DNA from: Elusimicrobiota bacterium
GTDB taxonomy: Bacteria > CG03 > SLGR01 > PWQF01
Direction of reading: 5' to 3'
Assembly (NCBI GenBank): GCA_003557485.1
Contig: PWOI01000017.1
Location: forward strand, 1 to 8,700
Length of the DNA: 8,700 bases
Below the pieces are notes generated by a model. It was not told where the DNA came from. It saw only the letters and a list, made by a program, of their open reading frames with translations, and ran no database searches. A program made the translations under genes and the position numbers. Of this stretch, positions 1 to 7,139 are shown one piece after another. Each line of letters opens with the position of its first letter. The first letter of the stretch is position 1.

Positions 1-105
1 AACTTATTTACAAGAAGAAATCTTTGGGATTGGCTGAATGCTCCTTTTAAAGAAAAGAGCGATTCTTCAATGGAATTGTTACAGCAGAGTTTTAGCTTTG
101 GTTAA
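1..105 (+). CDS. 3' end of a truncated gene, possibly a DDE (IS4-like) transposase
   Basis: Frame 1 is open from the first base to a TAA at 103-105 and gives a 34-residue tail. It begins NLFTRRNLWDWLNAPF and ends LLQQSFSFG. The aromatic, basic 'NLF-x-RR-x-LW-x-WL-x-x-PF' pattern followed by a short polar tail resembles the extreme C-terminus of some IS4-type DDE transposases. This is family memory, not a search, and no catalytic DDE residue is inside the window. The gene runs towards, and is convergent with, the PaaK/CapK-like gene on the other strand. It could equally be the end of an unrelated hypothetical protein. Confidence 0.4.
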   Translation, partial: NLFTRRNLWDWLNAPFKEKSDSSMELLQQSFSFG

Positions 106-120
106 TTTGGACAGCAATGA

Positions 121-160
121 TATTCTATAAAATCTCAATGCTGCGGCCGTAGCTAGAATA
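121..160. repeat. Stem-loop between convergent genes
   Basis: TATTCTA (121-127) is the exact reverse complement of TAGAATA (154-160). The near-palindrome GCTGCGGCCGTAGC fills 140-153, directly against the right arm. The structure sits 15 nt after the stop of the plus-strand fragment and 54 nt beyond the stop of the minus-strand PaaK/CapK-like gene. It could act as a two-way terminator or be part of an insertion-sequence end. Neither side has a clear T-tract, so neither role is established. The rest of 106-213 shows nothing recognisable. Confidence 0.4.
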
Positions 161-213
161 CATATTACAATAAACGTGTGTTTTCGTGCGGGTTGCATTT
201 ATCAGTGTCTTTA

Positions 214-1464
214 TTATGTATCATTGACAACTAAATTTCTTTTTAAGGAACTTCCTTTTGTAATTCTGTCAACAATTTTGATATGAAAATCTGCGTCAGG
301 GCCCAACCTGTTTTGCATTTTATTTTTTAATGCGGGCAGAGTGCGCATTGAAAAATTTTTCCCTGGAAGCAATTCCAGGATATATTTATCGCCGACCTGT
401 ATAAATTTATACTGGGCGTCTTTTATTATTTCTATAAACATAGCTGGTGGAAGAACGCTGCCGTCCGGCAACTTAATAAAATTACGGAGTCTGCCTTCTA
501 AGCTTTTTATCAGTGGAAATTCGCAGCCGCAGCTGCATTTATTTTGGCTGAAAACTCCCGTATCTCCCGTATCGTATCGTATTAGAGGCATGGTGTAATT
601 AAGCAGGCTGGTGCACACAATCCTTCCGCACCTGTCAGTGCCAGGTTCAGAAATACCGGACTTAATACACTCTGCAATTACGCTGTCAATATTTATATGG
701 TATTCTTTTCGTTTATGACATTGCCAAGCAATCGGCCCGGTTTCAACAGTGCCGTAAAGGTCATATATTTCTGCTCCAAAAGCCTCACGTGCCAGTTCCC
801 TTGTCTGTTCGTCAAGCATCTCGCCTGAAGTGAGAATAGTTTTTATTCTGAGGCCGCTATGTTTCATCTTTTTTATTTCACTGGCCACAAGATTAACCAC
901 GCCCGGGTAACTGAAAATCGCATCAGGAGAATATTCTATAAGCTTCCTGGCAGCTATGCGGGGAGGCTGATCGGCGGAAATATAATAATGCCGGAGCAAA
1001 CCGAGATACTGAAACCATTTTTTAGAATCAGGAAATCTCAAAGGGGGCGCCAAGACACAGCATTTATGAAAAATACTTATTCCGCTTGTAAGCATAAATC
1101 TTAACAGAATAAGTTTCCACAAACGAATATGCTCACTGCGCTGCAGATAAAGAGTAAAAGGTATCCCGCCGCTGTCACCGCTTGTGGTCATTTTTACGCA
1201 TTTATCAATATCGACCATCTCACTGACGAATTCATTTTTGTCAAAATTTTGAAAGTCATTTTTACCTGTAATCGGAATACAGCTCAAGTCAGAAGCTGTT
1301 TTAATATCCTCCGGATTTATCCCTTCTTTATTGAACATTTTGCGGTAATAAGGGACATGTCGGTAGGCGTATTGTATTAATTGGCGGAGTCTCCTGTCTT
1401 GCATTTTCTTTAGCAGAGACGCTCTGAGTTTTAAGTTTTTATAGAGTGATATATAGTTAAACAT
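214..1464 (-). CDS. PaaK/CapK-family adenylate-forming enzyme (phenylacetate-CoA ligase-like)
   Basis: The 416-residue protein matches the cytoplasmic phenylacetate-CoA ligase / CapK branch of the ANL superfamily, which activates a carboxylic acid as acyl-AMP. The N-terminus has the family opening 'LIQYAYRHVPYYRKMF' (29-44), then 'GINPEDIKTASDLSCIPITGK'-type residues at 48-68. The nucleotide-binding loop is TTSGDSGGIP (93-102). The A5-like motif is DLYGTVETGP (235-244), followed by HINID (256-260). The motif TMPLIRYDTGD (291-301), a cysteine cluster KCSCGCEFP (309-317) and EGR (323-325) lead into the small C-terminal domain. The length is near the usual 420-450. A C-terminal lysine is present in GSSLKRN (404-410), although the usual 'SGK' context is altered. 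The substrate cannot be predicted. CapK relatives often sit in surface-polysaccharide loci, while PaaK proper degrades phenylacetate. No good ribosome-binding site precedes the ATG, and an in-frame stop lies just upstream. It follows the propeller gene by 72 nt and is probably the last gene of the operon. Confidence 0.88.
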   Translation of the reverse strand: MFNYISLYKNLKLRASLLKKMQDRRLRQLIQYAYRHVPYYRKMFNKEGINPEDIKTASDLSCIPITGKNDFQNFDKNEFVSEMVDIDKCVKMTTSGDSGGIPFTLYLQRSEHIRLWKLILLRFMLTSGISIFHKCCVLAPPLRFPDSKKWFQYLGLLRHYYISADQPPRIAARKLIEYSPDAIFSYPGVVNLVASEIKKMKHSGLRIKTILTSGEMLDEQTRELAREAFGAEIYDLYGTVETGPIAWQCHKRKEYHINIDSVIAECIKSGISEPGTDRCGRIVCTSLLNYTMPLIRYDTGDTGVFSQNKCSCGCEFPLIKSLEGRLRNFIKLPDGSVLPPAMFIEIIKDAQYKFIQVGDKYILELLPGKNFSMRTLPALKNKMQNRLGPDADFHIKIVDRITKGSSLKRNLVVNDT

Positions 1465-1536
1465 ATCAGAGGAGACGTTTACTTAATTACAGACCGCAAC
1501 ATATTTATATCCTGAATTGTTAACCGGATTATTCAA

Positions 1537-4500
1537 TTAAGGGTAGGGGATAGCCTGTTTCCTGTGACTGTGTATTAACTTGCCGGCATAATTATAAATC
1601 ACAAAATTTTGAGTTTCAATAAATTGCGGCAATCCGTAAGTAAATTCTCCTTGATACACTTTAAATTCAGTCTGCCGTTTTGCGGGAAAAATATGCTCAA
1701 ATTCAACGCTTCCATTTTCTAAGTTTATTCCTATGAGGGCAGTCTCAGCATCTATCCTATAATTCTCTGTTAAGCCTGTCTGCCTGTATTCGGGAATGTT
1801 ATATAGCGCGAAAGTTATTAAATAGTACAAGGTTTTATCTGCTTTTCCCGAAAAAAACATATATCGCACGCCAATCGCGTATTCTTCAGGGATATCCGGA
1901 TATAATTCTACATGGGCGAGGATTGAGTTTTCATACTTTGAATCCAAAGATATTTTTTTAAGAACAATGTTTTTCTTGTTGTCTAAGGGAACTACAATAT
2001 GTTTATTATTATGAAAATACGTTTCGGATAAAATATTAGCCTCTTCGACCTCGTAATCAAAAACATCGCCTGAATACTTGGTAGATAAATCTGATTTTTC
2101 TCCCAGGTTTATTATCCTTGTCAGATTTTCGTTTAATATTACCATATGGCCGTCTGTTACAACCGCCCTGGCTTCTTCATACCCGGTTTTCTGAGTAATC
2201 TCATAATTCCCCATATCATCTTTCCTGCTTTTGAAAACAATCCTTTCGGGAAACTGAAAAATAAAATAGTTTTCATTGAAAAAAATATTGGGGTCAGCTT
2301 GAGCTGTGTGTGTTTTTTCACGGTTTACCGGGAATTTATTTAAGATTTTAAAATTTTTATCTATTTCATAAAATGCGCCGTTTTTCAGGGCGTACATATA
2401 TATTATGTCTTCCTTAATTTCCATGAATGTAACCTCGTCCATTTCTTCCAGCTTGACATAGCTGTAACAGAACCCCGTTTCGGGATTTATGTTGTATAGG
2501 GTGTTGTTGCGGAAGACTATTAATTTATCGTTCATAAATGCAGAAAAAATATGTGCTTTAGAGAGATAATTGCGATCAACGATATACTCGCGGAACAATT
2601 CATCCTCTCTTTCGGGATTGATGGTCGCAAAATAATTCAGAACTTCAATATCAGAAGAGATACTCCATTTATAACCACCGTCATTTAAGTTAAATGCTAC
2701 TAATGTCATCCCGTTATTAAGTATTACCGTATCTTTAAATACAAAAATCTCTGGAGTTACGCTCCCGAAACTTTTTCTACGCAAATTTTTTAATGCGCCA
2801 AAAAGTTCAAAGTTTCTGGTCATTGGCTTAAAAAGCACTTCGGCTTTCCAAAATATTATTCCAGTTTCACTTACACATAAAAGCCGGTCATAGTGAAGCA
2901 AAAAAAAGAAATCTTTTCTATTTTGAGGCCCTACATTTTTATGGGCAAGCAGTTTAGCGTAATGAACCCGTGCGCTGAACTCGTCCCCTTCTCCCACTGT
3001 ATCATTATTACCTATTCCTTTTTCTAACGCAGCATCCTCCCGGACCACCACTCCCTTTCCCTGAAGATATGCGGAAAACCGCATGTCAACACCGCTGTGA
3101 CTAATTACATGTTGGCCATAGAGACTGTTAAGCTTGTGGAATACAGGCCGCCATTTATTATGAGTCAAATGCTCAGCGTTTTCTTCTATAATCCTGTAAA
3201 AATACCCTGCCCTGAAAAGCTCAGACTCAGACGAAATTTTATTTATAAGCTGAGTAACCGAATTTTCTGAAGGCGGTTCTGATGCCGCTTTCTCAAAACC
3301 TTCCAGTATGCGGTCCCTTGTAGTAAGGATTCTTCTGTTAACAACGCTTGCTTCAGGCATATGCCCGCTAAGTTTAAACTTTTCAATCCTCTCTGCGCTC
3401 TCAAGCAAGACGTTATTCTTCGTGGCTTCTAAAAGCCAGCTTTCAGATGAAGTCTCGGCGGATAACACCTTTTTAACTCCGGTGGTTTCCTGCAAAAAAT
3501 AAATATTTGAATTGATTTTGAATACAGTTTCTTCTTTGCTGTCAAAATAAACTCCGCGCAACTTGCCCGGGGTGAGAGTTTCCTCGAAAATTATTTTCTC
3601 CGTTTCCATATCAAGTACTTTCAGAGTATTAGCCGTTTCGGCGGCGGCCTTATTCAGAAAATAAATCTTTGAATCGAACGCTCGCAGAGCATAATGCCGA
3701 TTTTCATCAATCAATATTTTTTCTTGCATCTCTCCCGTAGCTGAATTCACGATATATACGTTTCCGGAAAGTCTGGGCTTATAATATAACAAACCGTCTT
3801 TTCCAACTTCCATAAACTGCGTATCATACTTCAGAATGCTTTCATTCTTGAGAATTCTGCTTGTTTTATTTTTCTTCCAGTGTTTATATAAATCATATTC
3901 TTTAGCGGTATATCTTCTGACCCAAACCAGCTCTCCGGTTTCCGGTTTAAGTGAAAAAAATACTCCGTGATTAGTGCCAATTAATAAAGTTTCGCCAATT
4001 TTCCGGTGTAATGAGGAAGCTTTAAATGTATAAGATGAGATGCCTATAAACCTATTCCAGAGAAGCTCCCCTTTATCAGCGCTGAAACCGCAAGCCCAAA
4101 GTTTCCCGCGCGGGTTTATTAAAACAACTACAATAATATTTCCTGTCTTTATGGGTTTTGTGCTGAGTGTGAATTCTCCCATGTTTTTTTCCCAGACCGG
4201 TTCCGGAAAACCGGATTTTTTTAACCTTAGCGCTACCAGTTTCCCATTCAACTCAGAATAAATATAATCCCCGGCCACAAGGAATTTGTTTCCGGAAGCA
4301 GGCTGATGCGTATGCCTGTAGGTCAGGTAGTGTTCGCTGGTGTATCTCCTTGCGGAAGGGTATTCCCAAAGTTTTCTGCCGGAAGCCATATCTATGGAAA
4401 AAATTCTGTAGTTATCGCGGAAAAGAAGAATGCCCTCATGAGTTGCCGTATATATCTCATTGTCCTCATTAAGAGACAGTGGTTTCCTACTGCCCACCAT

Positions 4501-5148
4501 CGCTGAATTTGTAAGTCTAGTCGGCTCATACTCATAGGTCCACTGTAATTCCGGTTCAGGAATCGGGCGCCGTTTGAACAGAGTCTTATCGTATTCCTGC
4601 TCCTTGAACGGGTTCTCAACAGCATATTCCGGGTTCCACCAGTGGAACTCATCCTTTTTAACAAGGTTACTGGGAGTGTACTCAAAATCAGGATTCAAAA
4701 AATATGCCCGTTCTGAAACAGGCTTAAGATCTGACAATTTAAATCTTCCTCTATGGTTTACCGTAAAAGGCGCGCTTTTTTTCAGCGGTTTAATATCGAC
4801 AGCTATATCTGAAACATGAACCATAAGGTTGCGTTCTTCTTGCAAATGCTGTTTTAAAAAACTCTCCAGACGCGAATACTGCCCTGATCCCGATACCTTC
4901 TTTTTTAATTTTTCTGTTTTATCGCGTGGCAAGGAATTAAATCGCTGTCTTACAGCCAGGTAAGTAAGAATGTTTTTTTCTTCCAAATGTTCTTCCATAA
5001 ACATAAGTGTCTCTTGCTCAAAAATATCGGCCTCCGCTATTTTTTTGCGGATCTCGTTCGAGGCCAGGGCTCTACTATTGAACAGAAAAATGCTGGATAA
5101 CATCCAGAATGCCGCGGCCAGCAAAGTTGCAATATTTGTTTCCTTCAT
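1537..5148 (-). CDS. Large exported PQQ-type double beta-propeller protein
   Basis: This is a protein of about 1,203 residues. I chose the ATG at 5148-5146 because AAGGTGG lies 5 nt before it and it gives a compact signal peptide (MKETNIATLLAAAFWMLSSI..., possible cleavage after RALAS). The ATG at 5169 adds seven residues but has no ribosome-binding site. Numbering below counts from that longer start. A charged helical region (about 38-115) leads to a first propeller (about 230-590) with PQQ-like blade ends such as SGRKLWEY (263-270), KGELLWNR (366-373) and TGELVWVR (411-418). A helical linker (about 610-750) follows, then a second, more divergent propeller (about 750-1210) with ETGIIFWKAE (768-777) and DGGYKWSIS (830-838). 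No haem or dehydrogenase motif is seen, so this is probably a binding or scaffold protein of the periplasm or cell surface rather than a quinoprotein enzyme. A decayed paralog lies upstream at about 6216-7045. The ligand or partner is unknown. Confidence 0.82.
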   Translation of the reverse strand: MKETNIATLLAAAFWMLSSIFLFNSRALASNEIRKKIAEADIFEQETLMFMEEHLEEKNILTYLAVRQRFNSLPRDKTEKLKKKVSGSGQYSRLESFLKQHLQEERNLMVHVSDIAVDIKPLKKSAPFTVNHRGRFKLSDLKPVSERAYFLNPDFEYTPSNLVKKDEFHWWNPEYAVENPFKEQEYDKTLFKRRPIPEPELQWTYEYEPTRLTNSAMVGSRKPLSLNEDNEIYTATHEGILLFRDNYRIFSIDMASGRKLWEYPSARRYTSEHYLTYRHTHQPASGNKFLVAGDYIYSELNGKLVALRLKKSGFPEPVWEKNMGEFTLSTKPIKTGNIIVVVLINPRGKLWACGFSADKGELLWNRFIGISSYTFKASSLHRKIGETLLIGTNHGVFFSLKPETGELVWVRRYTAKEYDLYKHWKKNKTSRILKNESILKYDTQFMEVGKDGLLYYKPRLSGNVYIVNSATGEMQEKILIDENRHYALRAFDSKIYFLNKAAAETANTLKVLDMETEKIIFEETLTPGKLRGVYFDSKEETVFKINSNIYFLQETTGVKKVLSAETSSESWLLEATKNNVLLESAERIEKFKLSGHMPEASVVNRRILTTRDRILEGFEKAASEPPSENSVTQLINKISSESELFRAGYFYRIIEENAEHLTHNKWRPVFHKLNSLYGQHVISHSGVDMRFSAYLQGKGVVVREDAALEKGIGNNDTVGEGDEFSARVHYAKLLAHKNVGPQNRKDFFFLLHYDRLLCVSETGIIFWKAEVLFKPMTRNFELFGALKNLRRKSFGSVTPEIFVFKDTVILNNGMTLVAFNLNDGGYKWSISSDIEVLNYFATINPEREDELFREYIVDRNYLSKAHIFSAFMNDKLIVFRNNTLYNINPETGFCYSYVKLEEMDEVTFMEIKEDIIYMYALKNGAFYEIDKNFKILNKFPVNREKTHTAQADPNIFFNENYFIFQFPERIVFKSRKDDMGNYEITQKTGYEEARAVVTDGHMVILNENLTRIINLGEKSDLSTKYSGDVFDYEVEEANILSETYFHNNKHIVVPLDNKKNIVLKKISLDSKYENSILAHVELYPDIPEEYAIGVRYMFFSGKADKTLYYLITFALYNIPEYRQTGLTENYRIDAETALIGINLENGSVEFEHIFPAKRQTEFKVYQGEFTYGLPQFIETQNFVIYNYAGKLIHSHRKQAIPYP

Positions 5149-5153
5149 CCGTT

Positions 5154-5160
5154 CCACCTT
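5154..5160 (-). promoter_or_regulatory. Ribosome-binding site that decides the propeller gene start
   Basis: On the minus strand this reads AAGGTGG, followed by AACGG and then ATG (5148-5146). The ATG at 5169-5167 overlaps the preceding stop codon as ATGA, but its upstream sequence (GGATTTTCTTAAAAAAATCAG) has no Shine-Dalgarno match. Translational coupling could still allow that start, but the internal ATG is better supported. Confidence 0.65.
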
Positions 5161-5165
5161 AATTT

Positions 5166-6182
5166 TCATCTGATTTTTTTAAGAAAATCCGGTTCGAAGC
5201 AACTTTCAAGAAAAACCCCCTCATTCTGATGTGTTTTCAGCCCGTATATTTTTGAAAAGGTTTCAAATAGATCCACATGATAGATCTCTTCATCTGAACT
5301 TTTGTTTTTTCTCACCCCCGGGCCGTATATGAACATCCAGACATTTCGGCCCGGTGTAAAATACCGTTCTGAATGATTCATATAGTAGGCGTCGCGCTGG
5401 TGATCTACGACAACAACCAGATATGTATTATCTTTGTAAAAGGGATCTTCTCTGATAAGATTCCAGACGTCAAGTATCTGTTTTTCTGTTTCAATTATTG
5501 ACAACATATATGTTGAATATGAATCGTAGTGGCCTGTCTCTACCATATTTAAGATATAATGCACAAATTTCGGTTTTATTTTATTCAGTATTTTTTTTGT
5601 TATTCCATGCAGAACCCTTGAACGGTCATCCCAATTGGGCCAATCCAATATTTCAGATGCCATTTTCTTGTAATTAAGTTCATCTCTATTCAATAAATAA
5701 TCTAAACCGGAAGATTCTAAGTTAAAGGTTATAAATTCAGGAAAAGTATCTTCGCAATACTCAGACGATTCAAAATTAGAATACCCCTCATACCAATGTG
5801 ATATGGCCCAGACTCTTTCCTTCGGCAGAATTGATTGCTTAATTAGATACTGAAAAATAGACGGCACTGTAATAGGTCTATTACAAGATTGGTGTAATCC
5901 GGTGTTGATAGCTTTTGCTGAAGGCATGTGAATCTCATAGTTCTTCTCAACCACATTTGTATATAAAAAACCTTTCCTGACTATTTCCCGGAAAAAACGG
6001 GGCATGTACCGATGTTCGGGATCGTCAATTGTTTCATGGTTCCGCACACTGCATATAGTCATTATAATTACATTGGGCTTATCTGAAAATGGATCTCCAT
6101 GCCCATTTTCCGCTGAAACAGCAATAACTGCTATAAGGAGACCTGTTAAAATTTGTGGTATAAGAAATGAACCCTTAACCAT
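5166..6182 (-). CDS. Exported sulfatase/alkaline-phosphatase-fold protein with altered active site
   Basis: The 338-residue protein begins with a signal peptide (MVKGSFLIPQILTGLLIAVI, likely cleavage after AVSA near 24), so it should be periplasmic or surface-exposed. The sulfatase fold is recognised from PNVIIMTICSVRNHET (36-51, the usual 'PNxxxIxxDxLR' strand), EIHMPSAKAINTG (83-95, the usual 'CxPSRAxxxTG' nucleophile segment), VVVVDHQRD (256-264, the usual 'SDHG' metal site), WMFIYGPGV (282-290) and YHVDLFETFSKIYG (301-314). Asp-His of the C-terminal metal site is kept. The N-terminal metal aspartate position is Cys44, and the nucleophile position is His85 with Ala in place of the following Arg. 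It may therefore be a non-sulfatase hydrolase, a transferase or a binding protein. At about 340 residues it is shorter than many sulfatases. Its stop overlaps an upstream ATG of the propeller gene (ATGA), which implies co-translation. AAAGGA at 6197-6202 lies 14 nt before the start, which is farther than ideal. Confidence 0.8.
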   Translation of the reverse strand: MVKGSFLIPQILTGLLIAVIAVSAENGHGDPFSDKPNVIIMTICSVRNHETIDDPEHRYMPRFFREIVRKGFLYTNVVEKNYEIHMPSAKAINTGLHQSCNRPITVPSIFQYLIKQSILPKERVWAISHWYEGYSNFESSEYCEDTFPEFITFNLESSGLDYLLNRDELNYKKMASEILDWPNWDDRSRVLHGITKKILNKIKPKFVHYILNMVETGHYDSYSTYMLSIIETEKQILDVWNLIREDPFYKDNTYLVVVVDHQRDAYYMNHSERYFTPGRNVWMFIYGPGVRKNKSSDEEIYHVDLFETFSKIYGLKTHQNEGVFLESCFEPDFLKKIR

Positions 6183-6207
6183 AATATAACGATTTATCCT
6201 TTGACTG

Positions 6208-6219
6208 TTGAGTACTCAA
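6208..6219. promoter_or_regulatory. 12-bp perfect palindrome upstream of the operon, possible operator
   Basis: TTGAGTACTCAA is exactly self-complementary. It lies 26-37 nt upstream of the sulfatase-fold start and overlaps the very end of the pseudogene remnant. On the minus strand TTGAGT could serve as a weak -35, with TAAATC 17 nt later as a poor -10. The only other signal in this leader is the AAAGGA. The palindrome is seen directly; its role as an operator or promoter is speculation. Confidence 0.25.
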
Positions 6220-7045
6220 ACACATACGAAACTTTGTACCTTACGGCTTCCTGCTGCTAAATAATAATCTCCCTGAAAAATAATACATAATAGAAATTTC
6301 ACTAAGATATTTATATCGTCGTCAAGCTTATAAAATATGCCGTATTTCAGTGATTATATTATATATAGATAAGCCCGTCATTTACTTTAACTGCGCTTAT
6401 TTCATAAATATCACTGAGATGTTTCATCTTCAGGACGTAACCCGTCTCCGAGTCTAATTTATATATTATATTATTCTGGGTAAAAATCAAATGACTCCTA
6501 TAAAATCCTATAAAATCAGATAATATATTTGTCTCAGAAAGAAAGTTTCGGTCTACATCATATTTTCTGAATAATTCGTCGGGGTTATCAGGAGTATAGG
6601 TCCTGTATTTATTTAAGTTCTCCCTGCCTTGAGTAATATTCCCGTCCTCCGCATTTAAACCTATAAGATTAACCCTGTCATTGATTATTACCGTATCCCC
6701 GAACACATATATCTCAGGAGTACTGCCCAAAAAATTTTTTCTACGCAAATTTCCAAATGAGGTTCCAAGAACTGAAAGTATATTATTAAGCTGAATATGT
6801 ATCTCTGAAGCCCAGTTTACTACCCCGTTTTACTGTACACAAAGAAGTTGTCCGTTTTGCGATACAAAGAAAAAATCATCCGGTTTTTTACTTTCCAGTA
6901 TTTCATAAAAATCGCGGGCCCTGAAAAGTTCAGAATCACTTAAAACCATACTATGCAGAAGTTCAATAGATTTATTTGAAGGTTTTTGTGATATAGTTTT
7001 TTAAATAGTTTCAAGGGAATGGGCACTTAAACCAAGTTTTCTTTT
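6216..7045 (-). pseudogene. Decayed paralog of the large PQQ-type propeller protein
   Basis: Reading the minus strand, the remnant aligns with residues about 598-985 of the intact propeller protein. LETI*KTISQKPSNKS (from 7015) matches LEGFEKAASEPPSENS. SDSELFRARDFYEILE (about 6937-6890) matches SESELFRAGYFYRIIE. FGNLRRKNFLGSTPEI matches LKNLRRKSFGSVTPEI. DELFRKYDVDRNFLSE matches DELFREYIVDRNYLSK. In-frame stops lie at 7003-7001 and 6832-6830, both opposite Glu codons. The longest open piece (6748-6359) ends in TAA. Beyond it, homology resumes in another frame as LKYGIFYKLDDDINIL, matching LKNGAFYEIDKNFKIL, and further on IIFQGDYYLAA matches IFFNENYFIFQ. Relative to the intact copy, about 75-105 residues are missing near 6890 and about 17 near 6285. 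The signal peptide and first propeller are absent. The boundary near 7045 is soft, resting on KRKLGLSAH against KFKLSGH. Confidence 0.88.
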
Positions 7046-7049
7046 TAGC

Positions 7050-7139
7050 CCGGGGGCTCCCTTAGGGAAGGCTAAACCATATCCGGGTTTACCCCATACC
7101 CGGCACTGATAAAACGGCTCTATCCATTACAGCCCCCGG
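7050..7139. repeat. GC-rich 90-nt nested inverted repeat, structured RNA or small palindromic element
   Basis: CCGGGGGCT (7050-7058) is the exact reverse complement of AGCCCCCGG (7131-7139). Inside lies a second hairpin, CCGGGT (7083-7088) with ACCCGG (7098-7103) and a 9-nt loop. A competing 7-bp stem, TTTAGCC (7044-7050) with GGCTAAA (7070-7076), encloses CCC-TTA-GGG and cannot form together with the 9-bp stem. The block sits between the coiled-coil gene stop (7192) and the pseudogene and is richer in GC than the pseudogene beside it. No T-tract follows on either strand, so a simple intrinsic terminator is unlikely. I do not recognise it as a known riboswitch, tRNA or small RNA. The rest of 7140-7191 is AT-rich with nothing further recognisable. 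Confidence 0.5.

Noticed and set aside
859-1104. Open frame on the plus strand inside the PaaK/CapK-like gene, with similar plus-strand frames at 341-598 and 1129-1380
   Set aside because: All lie antisense to a gene with clear family motifs, and their translations show no domain.
1511-1542. Hairpin over the propeller stop codon: CCTGAATTG (1511-1519) with CAATTAAGG (1534-1542), one mismatch
   Set aside because: It is AT-rich with a 14-nt loop and no T-tract follows on the minus strand, so it is too weak to call a terminator.
4392-4685. 97-codon minus-strand frame inside the propeller gene
   Set aside because: It is in another frame of a well-supported coding region, with a translation rich in Arg and Ser and no recognisable content.
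6004-6189. Plus-strand frame over the start of the sulfatase-fold gene
   Set aside because: It is antisense to the signal peptide and first strand of a recognised fold, and it has no motif of its own.
7044-7080. TTTAGCC/GGCTAAA stem considered as an intrinsic terminator for the coiled-coil gene
   Set aside because: On the minus strand it is followed by an A-rich, not T-rich, run, so the intrinsic-terminator model fails.
7114-7131. Minus-strand TGTAATGGATAGAGCC, which resembles a tRNA D-arm
   Set aside because: No anticodon stem of the right size and no T-arm sequence follow in the expected place, so it is not a tRNA gene.
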